This document shows, in pieces, positions 25,731 to 31,685 of a stretch of DNA of 64,000 bases. The DNA comes from RGIG7213 sp045124505 (lineage in GTDB: Bacteria > Bacillota > Clostridia > Oscillospirales > CAG-272), in the NCBI GenBank assembly GCA_045124505.1, contig JBGVLZ010000061.1:62001-126000 (forward strand). The letters run 5' to 3'. The translations under genes were made by a program, and so were the position numbers. Under the pieces are notes generated by a model. It made no database searches. It was not told the DNA's origin and saw nothing but the letters and a program-made list of their open reading frames with translations. The stretch's first letter is position 1, and each line of letters begins with the position of its first letter.

Positions 25731-25759
25731 ATTATACACATCTAATCACTTCGTGTCAA
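25731..25759 (-). promoter_or_regulatory. Consensus sigma-A promoter for the ArsR-XRE unit
   Basis: On the minus strand TTGACA (25754-25759) and TATAAT (25731-25736), 17-base spacer. Both boxes are perfect. Confidence 0.85.
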
Positions 25760-25843
25760 TACTGTTTAGATAATTTTCTAATCAATTAAACCAATGGTTT
25801 TAAAATATCCATCTGATGCAATTTACACTAAATTAATAAATGA

Positions 25844-25963
25844 GCTTTCAGGGAGAGCCCCCGACAAAGTCGGGTAGAGGGTAAACGAATATTCAAGCTT
25901 TAAATTTTGTATATCTTTTTACCCTCTGAGTCACGCTGTGCGTGACGGCTCTCCCCCAAAAGC
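25844..25963. repeat. MITE-like inverted-repeat element
   Basis: About 120 bases bounded by GCTTTCAGGGAGAGCC and GGCTCTCCCCCAAAAGC, which are near-perfect inverted repeats. Nested inside are a CCCGAC/GTCGGG hairpin, AGAGGGTAAA facing TTTACCCTCT, and a GTCACGC/GCGTGAC hairpin. It contains no gene. The stretch from 25760 to 25843 shows nothing else. Confidence 0.65.
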
Positions 25964-25979
25964 GTGAAGCCTTGGTCAT

Positions 25980-26621
25980 TTACCCTCTGTTTTTATGATC
26001 CTCTTGTATTTTTCTTTTCCACCCCGATGTTATCGGACGGGATTCTCTGAACAAGCTTATCGTTTCTGAAACCACCGAATAATTGAGCTTCGTACCCTTG
26101 CTGTCGCATTTGAAATCAACCGCACGGTCTTCGTCTATTCCAAGCCTTGATGCTGTTTGCACGGAGTCGATATTTGCACCCAGGAAAAGGAATTCCCAGC
26201 CGAGCTTCTTTTTTTCCTCTATCATACGCTTAACATCATCCGAGGAATATTTTTTGCTTGCATTCTCCATTCCGTCTGTTGTTATAACAAACAGGGTACG
26301 CTTTGGAACATCTTCTTTCCGTGCATACTTATGGATATTGCCGATATGATGAATTGCACCGCCTACAGCATCGATAAGCGCCGTGCAGCCTCTTACCGTA
26401 TAGTCATTTTCTGTCATTTTCGGAATTTCGGAAAGCTTTACACGGTCATGCAAAACCTCGCTGACATTGTCGAAAAGCACGGTAGAAACATAACAATCAC
26501 CGTTCTGCTTCTTCTGTTTTTCTATCATCGCATTGAATCCGCCGATGGTGTCACCCTCAAGCCCTGCCATAGATCCGCTTCTGTCCAAGATAAATACAAG
26601 TTCTGTGATATTGTTTTTCAT
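25980..26621 (-). CDS. VWA-domain protein
   Basis: A 213-residue cytoplasmic protein consisting of one von Willebrand factor A domain. The MIDAS metal site is complete: D13-x-S15-x-S17 in ILDRSGSM, a downstream Thr in the R-G-C-T-A-L-I-D-A-V segment, and Asp in V-I-T-T-D-G-M-E-N. Such stand-alone VWA proteins bind partner proteins, often in stress-related systems. The start at 26621 follows AGAGAGG at a suitable distance. A 17-18-base imperfect inverted repeat covers the leader. It is the last gene of the leftward set beginning with the HEYGH protein. Confidence 0.88.
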   Translation of the reverse strand: MKNNITELVFILDRSGSMAGLEGDTIGGFNAMIEKQKKQNGDCYVSTVLFDNVSEVLHDRVKLSEIPKMTENDYTVRGCTALIDAVGGAIHHIGNIHKYARKEDVPKRTLFVITTDGMENASKKYSSDDVKRMIEEKKKLGWEFLFLGANIDSVQTASRLGIDEDRAVDFKCDSKGTKLNYSVVSETISLFRESRPITSGWKRKIQEDHKNRG

Positions 26622-26628
26622 AACTAAA

Positions 26629-26676
26629 ACCTCTCTTTCATCTGATGGCATCATTATACATCAGCAAAAGAGAGGT
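26629..26676 (-). promoter_or_regulatory. Inverted repeat in the leader of the VWA gene
   Basis: ACCTCTCTTT-CA-TCTGATG (26629-26647) and CATCAG-CA-AAAGAGAGGT (26659-26676) are inverted. The 11-base centre holds TATAAT (minus strand, 26653-26658). As no good -35 box lies 17 bases further, this may be an operator, an RNA hairpin containing the ribosome site, or both. Confidence 0.5.
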
Positions 26677-26699
26677 TTGGTCGCATAGCAAGCGACAAA

Positions 26700-27055
26700 T
26701 TATTTATTTAATTTTTCTGCCCATTCGGATTCTTTAAAACCGACAAGTACAAAGCCATCACCTATTAAAAGCGGTCTTTTTACGAGCATACCGTCACTTG
26801 CAAGTAATGTGATCATTTCATCGTCGGTCATCGTCGGGAGCTTACTTTTAAGCTCCATTGACTTATAAAGCAAACCGCTTGTATTGAAGAATTTTTTAAG
26901 CGGAAGTGCGCTTTTTTATGCCATTCGGAAAGCTCTTCTGACGTGGGATTATCAAGCTTGATATCCCTTAACTCGTATTCGATATTATTATCGTCAAGCC
27001 ATTTTTTCGCCTTCTGGCACGTTGTACATTTCGGGTAACAAATAAATTTAATCAT
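26700..27055 (-). pseudogene. ArsC/Spx-family protein, broken by a one-base frameshift
   Basis: The gene starts M-I-K-F-I-C-Y-P-K-C-T-T-C-Q-K-A with the redox CxxC at residues 10-13. It reads normally through E-L-S-E-W-H-K-K, then leaves frame at a run of six A on the coding strand (plus-strand T-run 26912-26917). If that run had seven bases, the frame would continue to a stop at 26700. It would then give a 118-residue protein with K-S-A-L-P-L-K-K-F-F-N-T-S-G, M-L-V-K-R-P-L-L and a normal ArsC/Spx C-terminus. The intact length fits the family. It could be a real loss, a recent mutation or a sequencing error. Intact relatives are thioredoxin-fold regulators or arsenate reductase-like enzymes. 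It lies four bases after the macro-domain gene. Confidence 0.85.
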
Positions 27056-27059
27056 AGTT

Positions 27060-28031
27060 TTACGCTCCGAGCAGGCTCTGATCAAATGCGAACAAAGCCT
27101 CGTTTATTTCAAAAATATTGTAATTTCCGTGTTTTATAAAGTATTCGATTATTATATCAAATTTATTACTGTGTGACAGTGCAAAACCTGCTTTTTTGAG
27201 CATGTCTTCCGTTTCGGAAAGTGACAGCTCAAGTGCGATCGCAAAGGCAAGGGCTGTAGATTTGCTTGGCTTGTAGCAAATATCATTTCGGATCTTTGAA
27301 AACAGCTTACGGTCGATATTTGCCTTTTTATAGCACTCTGCATCCGTCATTCCCTTTTCGTCTATCTTCCTCAAAAGCATTTGAGAAAAGCTCTCGTCAA
27401 TGCTGTCCAACACATCGCTGAGCGACATATCATTACAACACTCGCAAGCTGGAAGGGGTTCTGTAAGGGGTGCTGAACGGTACAGCGTCGCCATCTTCGG
27501 GTAGACTGCATAATTTGTATTTACAAACTGCGAAAGCTCTGATATTATTCTTCTGTCGGGTTCGTATGAATTTTTATCGTAGACCACGATATATACGGTC
27601 ATATCGTGCTCGGTGAGAAACTCAAGCACAGTATCTGTTGCAACACGGAACGCTTCAGCCTTCGGGTAACCGTATGCACCCGATGATATTATCGGAAAAG
27701 CTACCGTTTCACACATATGCTCCTTCGCAAGAGTAAGTGATTTTTTATAGCATGAAATAAGCTTTTCACGCTCACCGAAATTACCGCCCTGCCAAATAGG
27801 GCCGACTGTATGTATGACGTATTTTGCAGGTAATTTATAGCCTGAAGTTATTTTTGCATCGCCTGTTTCGCAGCCGCCGAGGGTTTTACATTCTTCAAGC
27901 AAGCCTCTGCCTGCGGCACGGTGTATGCATCCGTCAACACCGCCTCCGCCGAGCAACGTATTGTTTGCGGCATTTACTATAGCATCAACATTGAGCTTGG
28001 TTATATCGTTTTTAACAATAAAAAGCGGCAT
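27060..28031 (-). CDS. Macro-domain protein with C-terminal helical/HTH-like domain
   Basis: A 323-residue fusion. Residues 1-170 are a macro domain close to YmdB/MacroD hydrolases. Visible motifs are the D-A-I-V-N-A-A-N-N-T-L-L-G-G-G-G-V-D-G loop, the I-H-R-A-A-G segment, G-Y-K-L-P-A-K-Y-V-I-H-T-V-G-P and the S-S-G-A-Y-G-Y-P loop. Members hydrolyse O-acetyl-ADP-ribose or remove ADP-ribose from proteins. Residues about 215-323 form a second helical module (L-L-R-K-I-D-E-K-G-M-T-D-A-E-C-Y-K-K-A to F-D-Q-S-L-L-G) resembling a helix-turn-helix region found with macro domains in Clostridia. A clear AGGAGA site precedes the start. It may link ADP-ribose chemistry to gene regulation, but that is inference. 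Confidence 0.9.
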   Translation of the reverse strand: MPLFIVKNDITKLNVDAIVNAANNTLLGGGGVDGCIHRAAGRGLLEECKTLGGCETGDAKITSGYKLPAKYVIHTVGPIWQGGNFGEREKLISCYKKSLTLAKEHMCETVAFPIISSGAYGYPKAEAFRVATDTVLEFLTEHDMTVYIVVYDKNSYEPDRRIISELSQFVNTNYAVYPKMATLYRSAPLTEPLPACECCNDMSLSDVLDSIDESFSQMLLRKIDEKGMTDAECYKKANIDRKLFSKIRNDICYKPSKSTALAFAIALELSLSETEDMLKKAGFALSHSNKFDIIIEYFIKHGNYNIFEINEALFAFDQSLLGA

Positions 28032-28039
28032 ATTTTCTC

Positions 28040-28774
28040 CTAAAATTTAACTTTTTTAAGTGGTTGAAACTCACGGTATTCACTTTCTGCTGACTCTTCA
28101 AGCGGATATCTTGTTTTGTATAAAGATATGTAGCCGTCTTCGTCATGCTCAAACTTATATAAACACTCGACAAGTGACATTTCCCCGTCTTCGTATTTGC
28201 TTACATCGGTTTTTACTGCCGAAAGCACACCTTCATTTCCGTATTCAAACACACATTCCTCATACATATACCGCTTTTGCCTGTGTCCGTAAGGCTGTAA
28301 AATTATCCTCTCAAAAAGCATAGGCATACCGTCTTTATGTATTTCTCTTGTATACGAGTAAAGCACGTTTCCGAGATACATATACCCGTGTGTGATATCG
28401 CCCGTTTTGATAAGTACTTCAATGCTTTTGGGCTTATCGCCGTACATTTCATATATCAAGATACGGTTTTTATGTACATCGTATTTGTAGACGAAATTTT
28501 CTTTTCTTCTTTCAAGCTCATCTTCCTTTATTTTCTTTTTGAGCTTACCTCGTGTCCAATATCCTACCGTAAAATAACTTAACGGATTGGGATGGTAATA
28601 TCCCCGATACATGCTTTTCCCTTTTATTTCACAGTATTCTTCATAAACAGAGCTTTTCTCAAATTCGGGAATTGTCAGAAATATGCGGCGTGAATCACGT
28701 GAAACGGTTTTTATTATCTCGTCGCATCGTTCACTGTATTTATCTTTAAGCTTTGTAATTCTGTCATTTCGCAT
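28040..28774 (-). CDS. Uncharacterised protein (244 aa)
   Basis: No recognised family. The start at 28774 is four bases after the stop of the HEYGH gene; a longer frame would overlap that gene by over 140 bases and is rejected. The protein is basic and rich in charged and Tyr residues (several Y-x-Y/Y-E-Y pairs, for example V-Y-K-Y-D-V and R-Y-M-Y-E-E-C-V-F-E-Y). It has no signal peptide or membrane span. The second half has regular beta-strand-like repeats such as V-L-Y-S-Y-T-R and L-Y-K-F-E-H-D. Transcription is shared with the flanking genes. Confidence 0.75.
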   Translation of the reverse strand: MRNDRITKLKDKYSERCDEIIKTVSRDSRRIFLTIPEFEKSSVYEEYCEIKGKSMYRGYYHPNPLSYFTVGYWTRGKLKKKIKEDELERRKENFVYKYDVHKNRILIYEMYGDKPKSIEVLIKTGDITHGYMYLGNVLYSYTREIHKDGMPMLFERIILQPYGHRQKRYMYEECVFEYGNEGVLSAVKTDVSKYEDGEMSLVECLYKFEHDEDGYISLYKTRYPLEESAESEYREFQPLKKVKF

Positions 28775-28778
28775 AATA

Positions 28779-29219
28779 TCACTTCTTCTTAAAAAACAAT
28801 TTGAAAAGATCGCCGTATGAGCTGTACGCACCGTCAGGCCACGGGGTATTGTCATAGGTCCTTCCGACACCGCCCAAAATATCGGCTTCCATCTCCCACG
28901 GTGAGCCGTAATAATCATACGGAAGCTTTTTCATTTTATAAAGCAGATTGGCACTCAGCGAAGGTATTGCAACACGTGCAATATACTTAAAAAATCCCAT
29001 TTTTTCAAACTGCAGACGGTGACCGTATTCATGCTTTACAACGCTTGGATTTTTTATCTTATTCCCTAAAAAAATCATGCGGAGCGATGCGGCATTATAC
29101 CCTATCGGCAGTTTTAATATAAACGCACCCTTATATGCCGAAAAGAAATGGGCATTTACCACTTTTTCTTCCGACATGTTATTTTTGTCGTAATTTTTGA
29201 AATCTTCCGTTATTTTCAT
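28779..29219 (-). CDS. Small HEYGH-motif protein (putative zinc metallopeptidase-like)
   Basis: A 146-residue protein with V-V-K-H-E-Y-G-H-R-L-Q-F (about residues 60-71), the HExxH-type zinc signature, and S-P-W-E-M-E-A-D-I-L-G-G about 45 residues later. The E-x-E-A-D could provide the third metal ligand, as in gluzincin-like minimal peptidases. No signal peptide is evident; a hydrophobic patch occurs near residues 30-50. It opens a leftward unit of five genes and has a clear promoter. Peptidase activity is inferred from the motif alone. Confidence 0.7.
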   Translation of the reverse strand: MKITEDFKNYDKNNMSEEKVVNAHFFSAYKGAFILKLPIGYNAASLRMIFLGNKIKNPSVVKHEYGHRLQFEKMGFFKYIARVAIPSLSANLLYKMKKLPYDYYGSPWEMEADILGGVGRTYDNTPWPDGAYSSYGDLFKLFFKKK

Positions 29220-29253
29220 ATAGCGACCCGAATGTAGAAAATTTTATGTTTTA

Positions 29254-29282
29254 AGTATACACGAATCAAAGGCACTTGTCAA
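29254..29282 (-). promoter_or_regulatory. Sigma-A promoter for the HEYGH-macro-VWA unit
   Basis: Minus strand TTGACA (29277-29282) and TATACT (29254-29259), 17-base spacer, about 35 bases before the start at 29219. Confidence 0.75.
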
Positions 29283-29325
29283 TAGAGATGGTTACAACAC
29301 GCTTTATTACATTTTACACTTTTTT

Positions 29326-29402
29326 GCGCCCTGTCCGCCCCCCACAGTTGACTTTGTCAACTGCCCGCGGACATAGGGCGCATATTTCCTGCGGAAATAT
29401 AT
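29326..29402. repeat. Nested-palindrome intergenic element (copy A)
   Basis: Outer arms GCGCCCTGTCCGC and GCGGACATAGGGCGC enclose CAGTTGAC/GTCAACTG, followed by ATATTTCC/GGAAATAT. A second, clearly related copy lies at 59157-59233. The rest of 29220-29476 shows only the promoter at 29254-29282 and an AT-rich stretch. Confidence 0.7.
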
Positions 29403-29476
29403 TTTTAATTTCTGTCGCAATAATACTAAATTAAAACAAAATTCGCCGCATCTTAACAAGATACGGCGAATGAGAA

Positions 29477-30391
29477 TTACCATTTTTTATCTGTATATGG
29501 TGTATTTTCAACACCTTTTTCTTCAAGCTTTTTCACCATACGGTCAAGCGTACCTTTCCACATTCTTTTAAACCATGCGGTTTCTCCAAACCACTTTACA
29601 AGCGTAGGGCTTATCGCATAGTATGTATGCACAAATGCACGTCCATACCAAGTTGCACCGAGTGTGTCGTCACGGAAACGGCGAAGTGTCCAAACCTGAG
29701 GGCAGTCATAAGAGCCGTAAACACACGTTGCAACATAGCATCCACCAGTTGTTTGCAAATCATTCATTTTAGTTATCAAGACTTGAATATAAGGCTCATT
29801 ATGAATAGCTGCAATTTGGTTTAATTCTGTAACAAAAGCATTTTTCACTTGATTAAGTAAATTATTGTGCCAAGCTTTTCCACCAACACCAGCACCGGCA
29901 TTGATATTAAATACATATGTGACGTTATACATTTTTACTACTGCATCACTGATTTTAGTTAATACCGCCTTTTTATCCTCTGTGGTAACCTCGTAATAAT
30001 CGTTAATTACGGAAATTGATTTGATTAGCACCGTGAATTTTTGCTGTTTTTTATAGTAATCATCATCAACCATCGCTAACATTGTTTTTCCAAATGCGCT
30101 AAAGAATACAGCTTCCATATTATTAGGAGCATTTTGCTCTACCATATTATAATATTTTTCAACTTCTTCCCAGTCTTCTTTTTCATAGGCTCTACGAGCG
30201 TTCGCCAAATATTTTTCCACAAACGCAGAATTATCTACTTTAACTGTTCCTTGCACATCAACTGTGCCTTCAATCATCATTTTTTTAGCTTCTTCGGGAG
30301 AATATTTACATCCGCAGCTTTGACATATAAACATTCCGTCCTGTTTTAATAAATCTGTGCTGTTGCACATTTCGCAAACAAGTGTTTTCAT
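29477..30391 (-). CDS. Zinc-ribbon protein with C-terminal CFI-box domain
   Basis: A 304-residue protein. Residues 1-35 form a TFIIB-like zinc ribbon (L-V-C-E-M-C-N-S and F-I-C-Q-S-C-G-C, four Cys). A tetratricopeptide-like helical part follows (A-R-R-A-Y-E-K-E-D-W-E-E-V-E-K-Y-Y). The C-terminus has the CFI-box-type motif: C-Y-V-A-T-C-V-Y-G-S-Y-D-C-P-Q-V-W-T-L-R-R-F-R-D, then W-Y-G-R-A-F-V-H-T-Y-Y. The start at 30391 follows TAGGAGA. Proteins of this architecture are frequent in gut Clostridia; their function is unknown. It lies immediately downstream of the 6S-like RNA terminator. Confidence 0.82.
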   Translation of the reverse strand: MKTLVCEMCNSTDLLKQDGMFICQSCGCKYSPEEAKKMMIEGTVDVQGTVKVDNSAFVEKYLANARRAYEKEDWEEVEKYYNMVEQNAPNNMEAVFFSAFGKTMLAMVDDDYYKKQQKFTVLIKSISVINDYYEVTTEDKKAVLTKISDAVVKMYNVTYVFNINAGAGVGGKAWHNNLLNQVKNAFVTELNQIAAIHNEPYIQVLITKMNDLQTTGGCYVATCVYGSYDCPQVWTLRRFRDDTLGATWYGRAFVHTYYAISPTLVKWFGETAWFKRMWKGTLDRMVKKLEEKGVENTPYTDKKW

Positions 30392-30425
30392 TTTTTCTCC
30401 TAAAAATATAATATTTTTCGGTGAA

Positions 30426-30457
30426 ATCAAAAAGTGCGGCAACCGAAGTTACCGCAC
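30426..30457 (-). terminator. Terminator of the 6S-like RNA
   Basis: On the minus strand GTGCGGTAAC and GTTGCCGCAC pair around a UUCG tetraloop, and a T-tract follows. It lies about 25 bases past the closing stem of the RNA. Confidence 0.8.
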
Positions 30458-30643
30458 CGAAAAACGCAAACTCCGACTGTCGCCAAACAAGTTGAAATTG
30501 AACAAGGCATAACTGCACCATACTCAATCCCGTGGAATCTGCATTTTTACCAAATTCTGAAAGGATCAAGCATAGCGAAAAAAGGGTATAACTTCCCTAC
30601 GGACAGAAAAATACCTCGTTCAAAAATATTCAACTTGTTTGGC
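30426..30643 (-). ncRNA. Rod-shaped structured RNA, 6S RNA-like
   Basis: Read leftward from 30643. The end arms GCCAAACAAGTTGAA and TTCAACTTGTTTGGC (30629-30643 and 30482-30496 on the plus strand) form a 15-bp closing stem. Inside, UUGAACGAGG pairs with CCUUGUUCAA. A large asymmetric bubble follows, and then CGCUAUGCUUGAUCC pairs with GGAUUGAGUAUGGUG. A 7-bp apical stem (GAAUUUG/CAGAUUC) closes the rod. Overall this is a long unbranched rod with a central bubble, as in 6S RNA, which binds sigma-A RNA polymerase. It has its own promoter whose expected start coincides with the first G of the closing stem, and a UUCG terminator. The 6S identity is inferred from shape, not sequence match. Confidence 0.55.
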
Positions 30644-30649
30644 AAATTT

Positions 30650-30678
30650 ATCTTACCACATTTTTTTCGCCTTGTAAA
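30650..30678 (-). promoter_or_regulatory. Promoter for the 6S-like RNA
   Basis: Minus strand TTTACA (30673-30678) and TAAGAT (30650-30655), 17-base spacer. The predicted start, seven bases downstream, falls at the first base of the closing stem. Confidence 0.7.
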
Positions 30679-30822
30679 CCCCTTCTGTCAAAATATTGGT
30701 TTTAAGAACGATTTTTATGCATTGGGAGAAACATTTTTTTATTATTAATATTTATTTATAGAACGTGCAATAAATTTAATATATAATGTCATTTGTCGAA
30801 TTATATTTTTTTGGAGGCAGGT

Positions 30823-31647
30823 ATGATAGATACAGGTAAAATAAATACAGAAAAGCGTAATCCCAACACGATGAATATAGATAAGCTCCCGACAAACGAG
30901 ATGGTAGCCCTTATGCACAGAGAAAGCAAACAGGCTTTTGATGCAATAGACGATATCCTTCCCGAAGTCGCAAAGGCAGTTGACAAGATTGCGGAGGCGT
31001 TTGACAAAGGCGGTCATCTTTACTACATAGGTGCCGGCACAAGCGGACGTATAGGTGTACTTGATGCATCGGAATGTCCTCCTACATTCGGTGTTCCCGA
31101 TACTCTTGTTGTTGGCATAATCGCAGGCGGCGACAGCGCACTGCGCAAAAGCTCCGAGGGTGCTGAGGACAGCGAGGAAAACGGCTACAAGGAGATAATT
31201 GACAGAAAGCTTAACGAAAATGACGTGCTTGTAGGTATAGCCGCAAGCGGAAGAACACCGTATGTTGCGGGCGCCATGAAAGCCGCAAGAGAGCTTGGTG
31301 CTGTTACGGTTTCGATCACAAGCACACCCGGCTCATACGTTGACACGCTTGCAGATATAAAGCTTTCCTGCAACACAGGTCCCGAGGTGGTTACAGGCTC
31401 AACAAGACTTAAAAGCGGTACTGCACAAAAGCTTATCGTAAATATGCTTTCCACCTGTGCTATGATAAAAACAGGTAAGGTATACGAAAACCTTATGATA
31501 AACGTAAGTGCATCAAACGAAAAGCTCAAAACACGTGCGGCAGGCATAACATCCGAAATTCTCAATATTTCACGTGAGGAGGCTTACGTTCTGCTTGAAC
31601 AGAACAACTTCTCTATCCGTGAAGCAATTGCCGCATACGGAAAATAA
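30823..31647 (+). CDS. murQ: N-acetylmuramic acid 6-phosphate etherase
   Basis: A 274-residue MurQ. Visible family features are the opening T-E-K-R-N-P-N-T, the SIS sugar-phosphate loop Y-I-G-A-G-T-S-G-R-I-G-V-L-D-A-S-E-C-P-P, A-S-G-R-T-P-Y-V and G-S-T-R-L-K-S-G-T-A-Q-K. A short UBA-like helical tail ends L-E-Q-N-N-F-S-I-R-E-A-I. It cleaves the lactyl ether of MurNAc-6-phosphate to give GlcNAc-6-phosphate and D-lactate, part of cell-wall recycling. The start at 30823 follows TTGGAGG. It is the first gene of a block with a VanY-like protein and two exporters; no phosphotransferase system for MurNAc is present here. Slightly short for the family but complete in its active region. Confidence 0.95.
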   Translation: MIDTGKINTEKRNPNTMNIDKLPTNEMVALMHRESKQAFDAIDDILPEVAKAVDKIAEAFDKGGHLYYIGAGTSGRIGVLDASECPPTFGVPDTLVVGIIAGGDSALRKSSEGAEDSEENGYKEIIDRKLNENDVLVGIAASGRTPYVAGAMKAARELGAVTVSITSTPGSYVDTLADIKLSCNTGPEVVTGSTRLKSGTAQKLIVNMLSTCAMIKTGKVYENLMINVSASNEKLKTRAAGITSEILNISREEAYVLLEQNNFSIREAIAAYGK

Positions 31648-31685
31648 AAAATTGACGTTCACCTTTAAGGAAAGGGGGTAAAGAT

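Noticed and set aside
30306..30569. Leftward open frame of 87 codons across the 6S-like RNA terminator
   Set aside because: It would start inside the structured RNA and overlap the well-supported zinc-ribbon gene; no ribosome site is present.
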